A stretch of 59,160 bases of DNA from Asaia prunellae JCM 25354 (lineage in GTDB: Bacteria > Pseudomonadota > Alphaproteobacteria > Acetobacterales > Acetobacteraceae), in contig NZ_BAJV01000018.1 in NCBI RefSeq assembly GCF_000613885.1, forward strand, positions 1 to 59,160, read 5' to 3'. Both the position numbers and the translations under genes were made by a program. A model generated the notes under the pieces. It searched no databases. It saw only the letters and a list, made by a program, of their open reading frames with translations, and was not told where the DNA came from. Of the stretch, positions 37,855 to 47,178 are shown piece by piece (position 1 is the first letter of the stretch; every line of letters begins with the position of its first letter).

Positions 37855-38883
37855 ATGGCACGCAAGACTGCCCAGATATCAATCCGTGATGTGGCTGAAG
37901 CCGCACAGGTTTCGGTTGCGACCGTTTCCAATGTGGTGCGCAGTCGCAAGAACGTGTCTGATGCTGTGCGGGCGCGTGTAAATGATGCCATCAGGACGCT
38001 GAACTATTTGCCTGACAGGGCTGCCATGCAGCTTCGCGAAGGGCGCAACCGCATTATCGGCGTTCTTGTGCCGAGCCTTGATAACCCTTTTTTTACGGCC
38101 ATTATTGCCTGCCTGGAAGAATGCGCCCGCAAGGATGGATACGATATCATCGTCGGGAGTGCGGGAGAGGAGCCCGCTTATGGTTCCTCGCGTCTCAAGG
38201 CGCTGTTGTCGTGGCGTCCTGCAGGCATGATTATTCTGCCAAACGATGACTATTTTGCCGATGCGTCGATACTTGATGCGACCTCAATCCCCTATGTGGT
38301 GCTGGATCGACTGCCGCATTCATGCATGGCCGATACAGTTGCGGTTGAAAACGAGCAATCGGCAGCCGAGGCAGCCGCCTATCTGGCCAGTCTCGGACAC
38401 AGACGCATCCTCGTGGTCGCTACGACTTTGTCACTGGCGAATATTCGTGAACGGTGTGCCGGTATCATCGCTTTTTGTGCTCAGGCCGGGCTGCCTGTGC
38501 CGCAGGTTCTGGAAGTTGGTCATCATGCCGAAGAAGGGCCGGCCGCACTGACGGAGATGCTCACAGGCCGCAATATTCCTACGGCCATTATTGCTTTGAC
38601 CAATTCCATCACTCTGGGGGCGTTACGCTGTCTGTACCAGAGTGGATGTAACGTACCCGACGACGTATCGCTTGTCGGATACGACGATTATGCATGGATG
38701 CGTGCCACACAGCCCCCCATCACTGCCATACGTCAACCGGTGGAAGAAATGGGTGTTCAGTCCTGGTCACGTCTCATGCATCGCATAGCGGGCGAAAGCA
38801 CCGCCCCCATGCAGGTTCGATTGCCCTGCACGCTCGCGGTACGCGGTTCGACTGCTCCTCCAAAAACAGGAAAAATGTCATGA
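37855..38883 (+). CDS. LacI-family transcriptional regulator
   Basis: A 342-residue repressor: an N-terminal helix-turn-helix (ISIRDVAEAAQVSVATVSNVVR) with hinge helix (LNYLPDRAAMQLREGRNRIIG), then a periplasmic-binding-protein-like effector domain (VLVPSLDNPFFTAIIACLEE, SLVGYDDYAWMRATQPPITAIRQP). It presumably senses a sugar or sugar phosphate and controls the following epimerase and ABC importer genes. The first codons lie just after a perfect palindrome, suggesting autoregulation. Its stop overlaps the epimerase ATG (ATGA at 38880-38883), so regulator and enzyme are co-transcribed. Confidence 0.93.
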   Translation: MARKTAQISIRDVAEAAQVSVATVSNVVRSRKNVSDAVRARVNDAIRTLNYLPDRAAMQLREGRNRIIGVLVPSLDNPFFTAIIACLEECARKDGYDIIVGSAGEEPAYGSSRLKALLSWRPAGMIILPNDDYFADASILDATSIPYVVLDRLPHSCMADTVAVENEQSAAEAAAYLASLGHRRILVVATTLSLANIRERCAGIIAFCAQAGLPVPQVLEVGHHAEEGPAALTEMLTGRNIPTAIIALTNSITLGALRCLYQSGCNVPDDVSLVGYDDYAWMRATQPPITAIRQPVEEMGVQSWSRLMHRIAGESTAPMQVRLPCTLAVRGSTAPPKTGKMS

Positions 38884-39761
38884 ACAAGCTTGGATTGCAT
38901 GCTTTTGTCTGGACCGCCAACTGGACACCCGAAGACGCTGCCATGGCCATAAGGTCCACAGCCGAACTCGGTTACGATCTGATCGAGGCCTCGACGATGG
39001 ATCTCAAGGCTTTCGACGTGCCGGCCACCCTGCGCGAACTGGAGCGTAACAAGCTCGGGATTACCATGTCTTTCGGCCTGACGGCTGATATGGATATTTC
39101 TTCCGGAGACAAGGAACGTACGAAGCGTGGTGAGGCGCATCTGCTCGATGCCATGTCACTGGCGCGCGATGTTGGTGCTACCCATGTCTGTGGTATTCTT
39201 TATTCAGCATTTCAGAAATATGCCACACCAGTGACCGAGGACGGTATCCGCGGTTCCGTCGACGTTGTGCGTCGTGTCGCGGAAAAGGCTCAGGCCAGTG
39301 GCATCACGCTGGGCATGGAAGTTGTCAATCGTTATGAATCCAACGTGCTCAACACGGCGCGTCAGGCGATTGCCTATGTGAAAAAAGTTGAAATGCCGAA
39401 TGTGAAGCTGCATCTCGATTGCTATCACATGAATATCGAGGAGGCCGATTCAGCAGAGGCCATCCGTGAGGCGGGCGATCTGCTGGGGTATTTTCATACC
39501 GGCGACTCCCATCGTGGTTATCTGGGCTCAGGCTCGGTCGATTTCCCGAGCATTTTCCGTGCGCTTGAGAGCATCAATTATCAGGGGCCGATTACTTTCG
39601 AGTCCTTTTCTTCCGCTGTGGTGGGTCAGCCACTCGAAGGCATTCTGGGTATCTGGCGCAATCTCTGGGAAGACAGCCGTGATCTGGCCGCTCATGCCAA
39701 GGCCTTTACAGACGTGCAGATGAAATCTGCTCGCGAGGCCCTTGGCCGTCAGCGCCGCTGA
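38880..39761 (+). CDS. Ketose 3-epimerase (D-tagatose/D-psicose 3-epimerase family)
   Basis: A TIM-barrel sugar epimerase of 293 residues that interconverts ketohexoses at C3 (fructose/psicose, tagatose/sorbose) using a divalent metal. The catalytic and metal ligands align with the known family: Glu in GMEVVNRYESNV, Asp and His in HLDCYHMNIEEAD, His in YFHTGDSHRGYLGSG and the final Glu in ITFESFSS. The true start is the ATG at 38880 overlapping the LacI stop; the frame opens earlier (38694) inside lacI. The exact sugar is not readable; a rare ketose taken up by the downstream ABC importer is likely. Confidence 0.87.
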   Translation: MNKLGLHAFVWTANWTPEDAAMAIRSTAELGYDLIEASTMDLKAFDVPATLRELERNKLGITMSFGLTADMDISSGDKERTKRGEAHLLDAMSLARDVGATHVCGILYSAFQKYATPVTEDGIRGSVDVVRRVAEKAQASGITLGMEVVNRYESNVLNTARQAIAYVKKVEMPNVKLHLDCYHMNIEEADSAEAIREAGDLLGYFHTGDSHRGYLGSGSVDFPSIFRALESINYQGPITFESFSSAVVGQPLEGILGIWRNLWEDSRDLAAHAKAFTDVQMKSAREALGRQRR

Positions 39762-39789
39762 GTTCTCCGTTTCCCCCTGCCTTATCTTC

Positions 39790-39823
39790 CGTCACGAGCG
39801 CGTCTGTATGTCGTCTCGTGACG
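39790..39823 (+). other. mRNA stem-loop between epimerase and binding-protein genes
   Basis: CGTCACGAG (39790-39798) and CTCGTGACG (39815-39823) are perfect 9-base complements with a 16-base loop, in the 81-base gap before the binding-protein gene. Without a T-tract it is more likely an mRNA-stabilising or attenuating structure than a terminator. It could also be an operator. Confidence 0.55.
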
Positions 39824-39842
39824 ACACCAAAAGGTTGAGATC

Positions 39843-40859
39843 ATGAACGTCTCCCGTCGTGGCTTTCTGGGTGCCGCTGCCAGTCTGACCGCTCTTGCCC
39901 CGTTTGCGTCTTCCCGCTTTTCACCGGTGTTTGCCGAAGGGGCTCCGAAGAAAATTGCCATTGTTGCCAAGATTGGTGGCATTCCTTGGTTCAACGCCAT
40001 GGAGCGCGGTATTCAGAGCGCGGGCAAGGAAACGGGATGCAATGCCTGGATGATCGGCCCGACACAGGCCGATGCTGCCCAGCAGGTCAGCGCAATTGAA
40101 GATCTGATTGCCCGCAAGGTCGATGTGATTGGCGTTGTCCCTAACGATGCCAGCTCGCTCGTACCGGTATTGCAACGTGCCCGTGCTGCCGGGATCCATG
40201 TGATCAGCCATGAAAGCCCTGGTCAACAGGGTGCAGAATGGGATCTCGAATTTACCACTCCGGCGGCCGATGGTGAACGCCATATGGAAGCTCTGGCGAA
40301 GGCTTCTGGCGGCAAGGGTGGTTATATCATCATCGTTGGTTCGCTTACCGTACCGCAGCATAAAATGCGCGCCGATGCGGCCATTGCGCTGCAGAAAGCA
40401 AAATACCCGGATATGCATCTGATCGGTGATCGCTTCGGGTGCGGCGAGAGTGTGGATGACAGCTATCGTACCGTCATGGACCAGCTGCGCGCTCATCCTG
40501 ACCTCACGGGTGTTCTGGCTTTCGGGTCACAGGGACCAATCGGTGCGGCGCGTGCCGTCGATGCCCGAGGCAAGATCAAAACCGTTTCTGTGGTTGGCCC
40601 CTTCTCGCCGGGACAGGGAGCAAAATATGTGCGTTCTGGCGCTATTCGCTGCGGTTATATCTGGAATCCGCTTCTAGCAGGGCAGACCCTTGTGCGTCTG
40701 GGTCTGATGCTGGCCACTGACAAGCTCATCACCAATGGCATGGATATGACCGATATCGGTGCGTTGCAGGTTGATCCGGCCCAGCACAGCATTCTGGCGC
40801 CCAAAATGCAGATCATTGATCGCTCGACCATTGCCGAGCTGGTGGCGCTCGGGCTGTGA
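39843..40859 (+). CDS. Sugar ABC transporter periplasmic binding protein (Tat signal)
   Basis: Substrate-binding protein of the RbsB/LsrB-type pentose/hexose importer family, 338 residues. It starts with a twin-arginine signal (SRRGFLGAAASLTALAPF), unusual because most relatives use Sec. The body has the type I periplasmic binding fold: KIAIVAKIGGIPWFNAMERGIQ, EDLIARKVDVIGVVPND, GIHVISHESPGQQ and VVGPFSPGQGAKYVRSG. The overall pattern resembles LsrB/RhaS-like proteins. The stop overlaps the GTG of the ATPase gene (GTGA). Confidence 0.88.
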   Translation: MNVSRRGFLGAAASLTALAPFASSRFSPVFAEGAPKKIAIVAKIGGIPWFNAMERGIQSAGKETGCNAWMIGPTQADAAQQVSAIEDLIARKVDVIGVVPNDASSLVPVLQRARAAGIHVISHESPGQQGAEWDLEFTTPAADGERHMEALAKASGGKGGYIIIVGSLTVPQHKMRADAAIALQKAKYPDMHLIGDRFGCGESVDDSYRTVMDQLRAHPDLTGVLAFGSQGPIGAARAVDARGKIKTVSVVGPFSPGQGAKYVRSGAIRCGYIWNPLLAGQTLVRLGLMLATDKLITNGMDMTDIGALQVDPAQHSILAPKMQIIDRSTIAELVALGL

Positions 40860-42343
40860 CTGCGTCTGTCTTCCTGGAACTGCTGAATGTCACCAAGACA
40901 TTCGGCAGTTTTCAGGCCCTGCGTGGCATCGACTGGGATGTGCGTGAAGGCGAAATTCATTGTCTTGTGGGCGAAAATGGCTGCGGCAAATCGACGCTCA
41001 TCAAGGCCGTTTCGGGCGTTCATGCGCCGGATGCGGGTGGAGAAATTCGCATAGCGGGACAGAATGCGGTACCGCTCGATCCGATGCGGGCGAGAGCACT
41101 GGGCATACAGGTCGTATTTCAGGATCTGGCGCTTTTTCCCAATCTCAGCGTTGCTGAGAATATCGCTTTTGATGCCAATCTCGGGCGCGGGTTCAGCCCG
41201 AAAACGGCTATCCGGCGCAAGGCGCGTGAAACACTCGATCGTCTCGGGCATGATTTGCCGCTTGATCTGCCCGTGGAATGCCTGTCGATTGCCGAACGGC
41301 AGATTGTTGCCATCGCCCGGGGTCTGGCAGGGGCCGCCCGTCTTATTTTCATGGATGAGCCGACAGCGTCTCTGACGCGTGCTGAAGTGCGTCGGCTGCT
41401 TGATCTGGTGCGCAAGCTCTCAGAAGCAGGTATTGCCGTGGTGTTTGTCTCTCATCGTCTTGATGAGGTCTCGGCGATTGCCGAGCGGATCACGGTGATG
41501 CGCGACGGGCGGATGGTTGGTACCTATCCGGCTTCGGCGCTCGATCAGCGGACGTTGATCCATCTCATGACAGGGATCGAGATTGCATCACATCATGTCG
41601 TGCGCGATTGCTCGTCGCGTGACGTGGTGCTGGAAACGCGTCACCTGAGTCGTCGTGGCGAATATGATGATGTGTCTATCCGTCTTCATGAAGGCGAGGT
41701 TCTGGGGTTGACCGGTCTGCTTGGTGCCGGGCGCACGGAACTGGCACTTTCGCTTTTTGGCATGACGAAGCCTGATTCCGGCGCGCTGATCGTCCATGGG
41801 GAAGAGCGGCGCTTTCGTACCAATCAGGATGCCCTAGCGGCAGGCATAGCCTATGTTTCTGAAGATCGACTGAATCTCGGGATCAATGCCGAGCAATCCA
41901 TTGTCGATAATCTGGATATTGCTGTCCTGCCCGGCCTGGCTAACCGCTTCGGCCTGATTTCGGATGAGTCACGTATTCAGCTGGCCAGGGATTGGGTAGC
42001 GCGTCTGAACATCAAGCTGACCTCGGTAGAGGATGCCATCAACACACTTTCTGGTGGTAACCAGCAGCGTGTCATCCTCGCGCGCTGGCTGGCTTCCCAT
42101 CCGAAAATCCTGATTCTCGACAGCCCGACGGTTGGTGTTGATATCAAGAACAAGGAAGGAATTTACGCCCTGATCCGCGAGTTGAGCGAGCAGGGCGTGG
42201 GTATTCTCGTAATCTCGGATGAGATGATCGAGCTCTTCGCAACATGTGATCGTATTCTGCATATGCGTAATGGTCGCATTGCCGGCGAATACAGCCCGTC
42301 TCTCATTACCGAACAGGCTCTGGAGGAGCGGATCTATGCCTGA
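40856..42343 (+). CDS. Sugar ABC transporter ATP-binding protein (two ATPase domains)
   Basis: Double-domain ATPase of the RbsA/XylG/MglA type, 495 residues. The first half has Walker A GENGCGKSTLIKAVSG, signature LSIAERQIVAIARGL and Walker B LIFMDEPTASLTRAE. The second half has a degenerate Walker A (GLLGAGRTELALS), signature LSGGNQQRVILARWL and ILDSPTVGVDIKNKEG. The degenerate second P-loop is normal for this family. The GTG start overlaps the binding-protein stop, and its own end overlaps the permease ATG at 42336. Confidence 0.94.
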   Translation: MTASVFLELLNVTKTFGSFQALRGIDWDVREGEIHCLVGENGCGKSTLIKAVSGVHAPDAGGEIRIAGQNAVPLDPMRARALGIQVVFQDLALFPNLSVAENIAFDANLGRGFSPKTAIRRKARETLDRLGHDLPLDLPVECLSIAERQIVAIARGLAGAARLIFMDEPTASLTRAEVRRLLDLVRKLSEAGIAVVFVSHRLDEVSAIAERITVMRDGRMVGTYPASALDQRTLIHLMTGIEIASHHVVRDCSSRDVVLETRHLSRRGEYDDVSIRLHEGEVLGLTGLLGAGRTELALSLFGMTKPDSGALIVHGEERRFRTNQDALAAGIAYVSEDRLNLGINAEQSIVDNLDIAVLPGLANRFGLISDESRIQLARDWVARLNIKLTSVEDAINTLSGGNQQRVILARWLASHPKILILDSPTVGVDIKNKEGIYALIRELSEQGVGILVISDEMIELFATCDRILHMRNGRIAGEYSPSLITEQALEERIYA

Positions 42344-43339
42344 TCTCGCATCCCTGCGAAACCGCCCGGAATTCTGGCTGGCGGCGGTCATCACCGTTTT
42401 CGTCATCGTGCTATCGCTGGCAACCCCAAATTTCCTGAGTCTGTCCAATTTCGTCGATCTGACCGAAAGCTACGCAGTTCAGGCGATCATGGCGACAGGG
42501 CTCTTTGTGGTGCTGATTGCCGGCGGCATTGATATCTCATTCGCGGCTACGGCATCGGTTGCTCAATATGCAGCCGCCTTGCTGGCAACACGCTTCGGTT
42601 TGTCGCCATTACTGGTTATTCCGGCAGGACTTCTGGTCGGCACAGGCCTCGGCTTTGTCAATGCGACGCTGATCCATTATGCGCGGGTCAATTCAATCAT
42701 CATCACCATTGCGACCATGAATGTCTATTTCGCCCTGCTGATGTATGCGACGGGCGGACATTCGATCTATAATCTGCCTGAGTGGTGGAGCGAGCGGATC
42801 ACCTTTCTGCAGTTCGAAACGGCAAGCGGAGATCTGGTGCGTATCACCCTGCCTATCGTGGTTATGGTTGCCTCGCTCGGTCTGTGCTGGATACTGCTGA
42901 ACCGTTCGAAAACAGGCAGGCAGCTCTATGCCATGGGGGGTAATGCAGAGGCTGCACGACGTATTGGTCTGAATATTTCCCGGCTTCAGTTTTTTGCTTA
43001 CGGTTTTGCCGGATTCATGGCGGCGCTGGCTGGGCTCGTGCAGGCCAACCGTGTTGGTGAGGCAGTACCTAATGCCCTCTATGGTACCGAACTTTCGGTT
43101 CTGTCTGCTGCCGTGCTTGGTGGCGCTTCGCTGCTGGGTGGCGTCGGCACGATAGGTGGGATCACGCTGGGTATCCTGATGCTGGCAATTATCCAGAACG
43201 GCTCAATCTTCTTGATATCTCGCCTTACTGCTTCGAGATCATCACAGGTGCGATCATTCTCGTCTCGACCAGTCTTACGGCACTATCGGTGCGTAGCCGT
43301 ACCCGCTCACGCCTCGTTGAGGAGGCCCCCAATGTCTGA
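42336..43339 (+). CDS. Sugar ABC transporter permease 1 (apparent frameshift)
   Basis: RbsC-type inner-membrane permease, about 334 residues when repaired. The main frame gives hydrophobic segments such as YAVQAIMATGLFVVLIAGGIDISFA and the conserved loop GRQLYAMGGNAEAARRIGLN (coupling to the ATPase), followed by GGASLLGGVGTIGG. Near 43203 one base is lost: inserting a base after GGCTC gives NGSNLLDISPYCFEIITGAIIL, as in other family members. The protein then ends at TGA 43337-43339. Its end overlaps the ATG of the second permease. Two permease genes point to a heterodimeric channel like LsrC/LsrD. Confidence 0.85.
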
Positions 43340-44350
43340 AAACCTGACAGGACAGAGTTTCTCCATGAACGATCTGGCAGGGCCGTTGCGGCGTTTTCTT
43401 CCGGCGCGCGTTTCGGGACAGGCTTTGGCTGCACTCGCGCTGGCTTTGGGATTCAGTCTCATTGTGCCCGGGTTCTTCAGTCTGGGCTCGATGCGTTCAA
43501 TGATGTTCCAGCTTCCACAGCTGGGTTTGCTGGCCTTGGCCATGGCCATTCCGATGATGTCCGGCGGGCTGAACCTTGCCATCATTGCCATTGCCAATGC
43601 CTGCGGTATCGCCATGGTGACGGTTCTGGCCCACCTTCCTCTGGCCGGACATAGCACGGGTTTTGTGACCCTGTGCATTATCCTGGCCCTGATGGCGGGG
43701 ATGGTACTGGGCACTGCGCTGGAGGATTGACGGGCTGGCTGATTGTACGAACGAAAGTCCATCCCATTCTGGTCACACTGGGTGTGATGTCGATTGTCGA
43801 AGGCACAAGCATCTGGCTGACGCGGGGCGAGGTCGTCTCGGGCCTGCCTGCACTCTATGGTCATATCGGTAATGCGTCTCTGCTCCAGATACCGCTGGCC
43901 TTTCTGGCCTTTCTGGCTGTTGCCGCCATCGTGCATGTTGTGTTGCAGCATACGGCTTTCGGTATCTCGATCCGCATGATCGGCTCGAATGCCCTGGCTA
44001 CACGCTATTCAGCCGTCAATGTCGATCGGGTGACAATCAGGATCTACGCGCTTTCAGGCTTTCTGTGTTTCTGCGCCGCCTGTCTTATGCTCGCGCGTTA
44101 TAATTCGGCCAGCGCAGCCTATGCCAAATCCTATCTTCTGGTGACCGTTCTGGCTGCTGTGCTGGGAGGAGTGGATCCCAATGGCGGGTTTGGTCGCGTG
44201 ACCGGACTGGTTCTGGCCATGATCATGCTGCAACTCATCGCTACGGGCTTCAATCTTCTGGGCTTCAGTGATTACCTAACGCTCGCTATCTGGGGGCTCG
44301 TCCTGATCGGGGTTGCCTGTGCCCAGTCTCTGGTGAAAAAAAGGCGCTAG
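43332..44350 (+). CDS. Sugar ABC transporter permease 2 (apparent frameshift)
   Basis: Second RbsC-type permease, about 339 residues when repaired. It starts MSENLTGQSFSMNDLAG at ATG 43332. The first frame (to 43730) covers the first membrane segments, PQLGLLALAMAIPMMSGGLNLAIIAIANACG. The second frame continues GGLTGWLIVRTKVHPILVTLGVMSIVEG. Reading GCGCTGGAGG (about 43716-43725) as GCGCTGGGAGG gives GTALGGLTGWL. The rest has the loop HTAFGISIRMIGSNALATRYSAVN and VLGGVDPNGGFG. It is the last gene of the operon; a terminator follows. Confidence 0.85.
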
Positions 44351-44360
44351 AAAAAGCGTT

Positions 44361-44408
44361 CAGAGGACAGGTCCTCTGTTAGGTGGGGCAGAGCCCCACC
44401 TCCCTTTT
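44361..44408. terminator. Double hairpin at end of sugar operon
   Basis: CAGAGGAC-AG-GTCCTCTG (44361-44378) is followed by GGTGGGGC-AGA-GCCCCACC (44382-44400) and then TCCCTTTT. The second is a good intrinsic terminator for the sugar operon and lies right at the stop of the converging aminohydrolase gene, so it may serve both. Confidence 0.75.
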
Positions 44409-44412
44409 CGAA

Positions 44413-45825
44413 TTATTCACTATCCGCAGAAGGCACCACATCCGCCGGAATCAGCGTTACATAAGGCTGAACGGCCAGACGGTCTGCATGGTCCTTTTTT
44501 GCCGCTTCGAGCAGGTCGGGGTTCGTGAAGAGATCGAGCCCGGTCATGGCCATGATCTTGGCTACATGGATCATACCCTTATGCGCGACCGAAGACTGGC
44601 CTTGCGCCGTCATCTGCCAGGAATGGAGCTGCGTGCCGATGGCACAGGTCGCGCCGAGCGCCTGCACGGTGGGTACCGTCCAGCTCACATCGCCTACATC
44701 GGTCGAGCCGAGGGAAGAGCGGTTGCCCCCTGCTGGCAGCACGAAATTGGCCAGAGGCTGATCGGGATCCGGCTTGGCTCCAGCGTGACGGAAGGCGGCG
44801 ATGATGTCGCTTTTCGGGAAAGTCGCCTGCATTTTGCGGGCAAAATCGCGGTCGTCTTCATCGAAGGGCGGTGGGCCAAGACGTTCGATATGGTTTTGCA
44901 TGGCCGCTTCGAGAGGCGGGCAGGGCAGAAGATTGGCCATGGCGCTGATTACCCGTTCCTCCACCCGGGTTTCAGTCATCAGTGCTGCACCTTGCGCAAT
45001 TTTGCGGACTCGATCGGTCAGTGGCACCAGATCAGCCAGGTCGAGCGTGCGTACGACATAGCGGATGGTGGTCTTGGCCTGGACGACATTGGGGGCTGCG
45101 CCGCCGGCATCGAGATAGGCATAGTGGATGCGTGAACTGGGGAGCATATGCTCGCGCAGATAATTCACGCCTACATTCATCAGCTCAGCAGCATCAAGCG
45201 CTGAACGTCCGAGGAAGGGAGCGGCTGCGGCATGAGCTGCCTTGCCGGTAAAGGTGAAGTCGAGCCGGATATTGGCCAAAGACGAAGGCGGGAACACGCC
45301 GGTAAAAGACATCGGATGCCATGAGATCGCAGCATCGACATCGTTGAACACACCTTCACGCACCATGAAAGCCTTGCCTGCCCCGCCTTCTTCAGCAGGG
45401 CAGCCATAATATCGTACGCGCCCCGGCAGATCATGCGCAGCAAGAAAGTTCTTCAGTGCCGTTGCTGCGAGCAGCGCCGATGAACCGAGAAGATTATGTC
45501 CGCAGGCATGGCCATTGCCATTACCGGGGAGCGGTGTGTGTTCCATTACGCCCGCTGCATTGGTCAGGTCAGGCAGGGCATCATATTCACCGAGGAAGGC
45601 AATGACTGGGCCTCCTTCACCTGCTTCTCCCATGACTGCCGTCGGAATGCCCGCTACATTGCGTGTGACGCGAAACCCTTCCTCGGCCAGCTTCTCGGTA
45701 TGAAGCGCGCAGGAGCGTATCTCTTCGAAATTTGTTTCCGGTACCTCCCAGACAGCATCGCTGAGCGCGATCAGACTTTGGGCACGGTCATCGACAAAGG
45801 AGAGTATGGCATCGGTATTTTTCAT
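44413..45825 (-). CDS. M20-family amidohydrolase (AbgB-like)
   Basis: Zinc-dependent M20 peptidase of the AbgB branch, cleaving aminoacyl or p-aminobenzoyl-glutamate-type amides; 470 residues from ATG 45825 (AAGGA eight bases upstream). Visible motifs: FLGEYDALPDLT, GHACGHNLLGSSAL (metal ligands), CPAEEGGAGKAFMV (catalytic Glu pair), SWHPMSF and a dimerisation domain from FTFTGKAAHAAAAPFLGRSA. The frame stays open upstream into the MFS gene, so as written the two could be read as a 711-residue fusion. The internal ribosome site and typical start favour a separate protein. It is the third gene of a receptor-MFS-hydrolase unit. Confidence 0.88.
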   Translation of the reverse strand: MKNTDAILSFVDDRAQSLIALSDAVWEVPETNFEEIRSCALHTEKLAEEGFRVTRNVAGIPTAVMGEAGEGGPVIAFLGEYDALPDLTNAAGVMEHTPLPGNGNGHACGHNLLGSSALLAATALKNFLAAHDLPGRVRYYGCPAEEGGAGKAFMVREGVFNDVDAAISWHPMSFTGVFPPSSLANIRLDFTFTGKAAHAAAAPFLGRSALDAAELMNVGVNYLREHMLPSSRIHYAYLDAGGAAPNVVQAKTTIRYVVRTLDLADLVPLTDRVRKIAQGAALMTETRVEERVISAMANLLPCPPLEAAMQNHIERLGPPPFDEDDRDFARKMQATFPKSDIIAAFRHAGAKPDPDQPLANFVLPAGGNRSSLGSTDVGDVSWTVPTVQALGATCAIGTQLHSWQMTAQGQSSVAHKGMIHVAKIMAMTGLDLFTNPDLLEAAKKDHADRLAVQPYVTLIPADVVPSADSE

Positions 45826-45853
45826 CAGGAAAATCCTTGTCGGGGTAACTGGG

Positions 45854-47150
45854 TCAGCAGGCCGGATCGGCCTGGGAGCGACAATTGTCGCGCCGGATGA
45901 AGGGGGAATCATGCGGCGACGCAGCGCAAGATAGGCCAGAAGCGAGAGTGGCATCAAAACGCCGAGCATCCAGGCTGGTACCATGCGATCATGGAAATGT
46001 GCGATCAACAGAACCGTGACGGGTTGTGTCAAACCCCCGAAGACGGAAACGGCGACAGCATAGACCAGACCGAAAATGAACGCGCGGCTATGATCGGGAA
46101 TAGCGTCAAAGAGCAGGCGCCAGACTGGTGCAATCAGCAGGCCTGACGAAAGAAATACAGTCAGATTCAGGCCGATCTGTGTGCCAAGGCCCGGATAGGT
46201 GATCGAGAGTGCATAATAGAGCATGCAAAGTGGTGTGCTGATCACTGAAACCACGATGACGAAAAGTTTCGGGTCGGGGTTGCGCAGTGCAATGCGCATG
46301 CCTGCGATAACCGCAACCACGCCGCAGATCAGTCCGAGTGCCATGGCGAACATCGCTGTGCCGGGTGGCAGATGCAGGACGGCAATCGCATAGCTGACGC
46401 CGAATGTGCGCAGGTAATTCGTGATGGTCCCGCAGACAATGAGGGCAAAAACCAGCAGGATCTTGGGAGTGAAGAGCAGGCGCAACGTATCTCCGAACGG
46501 ATGCGGTTCTGCATGATGTGCCTGTTGCACGGGAATCTGACGGCGCAACCAGAAACCGAAAGGCAGAATGCGATGCCAATGAAAAACGGAATGCGCCAGC
46601 CCCAGGCATAGAGCGCGTCATGCGACAGGGTCAGGGAGAGGAACAGCCCCAAAATCACGGCCACAACCATGCCCAGAAGCTGGGTGACATATTGCATGAT
46701 GCTGATAATGCCGCCCTTGCCCGGCGGGGCCGCGTCATAGAGCATGGCTGTCGCGGGGCCGACTTCGCCCCCATCCGAAAAGCCCTGCAACATGCGTGCC
46801 AGAACGATGAGAAAGGCCGCAATCAGACCGATCGAGCGGGTTGAGGGCGTGGCAGCAAGAAGCAGCGACCCTATGGCCATGATCGCAAAAGTAAGCATGA
46901 GTGCGGCCTGATGGCCGTAGCGACGCGCATAGATACCTACGCAGAACGCTCCGAGCGGTCGCAGGAAGAAACCGGCGCCGAATGTGATCAGCGCATCGAA
47001 TAATCCGGCCAGCCCCGAACTGTCAGGGAAGAATGCCCTGGCGATCATCGGTGCAAAAAACGCATAGGCCATGAAATTGTAGAATTCCAAAAAATTGCCC
47101 ACGCAGGCGGCCATGATAAGCCGTTTCCTGTCCTGATCCGATCCAGTCAT
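45854..47150 (-). CDS. MFS transporter, metabolite:H+ symporter type (apparent frameshifts)
   Basis: Twelve-helix major facilitator of the citrate/dicarboxylate:proton symporter kind. Start ATG 47150 with AAGGAG upstream: MTGSDQDRKRLIMAACVGNFLEFYNFMAYAF, then RRYGHQAALML, ARMLQGFSDGGEVGPATAMLYDAAP. Near 46567 one base is lost (TTCTG for TTTCTG on the minus strand), after which LPFGFWLRRQIP continues in another frame with the C-terminal six helices. As read, no stop precedes the next gene. One more base in the CCCCC run near 45892 would give a stop at 45854-45856 and a normal length of about 432. The end is therefore an inference. Likely imports the substrate or product of the M20 enzyme. Confidence 0.82.
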
Positions 47151-47178
47151 CAGACATGTCTCCTTGTCGGGTAAGGCG

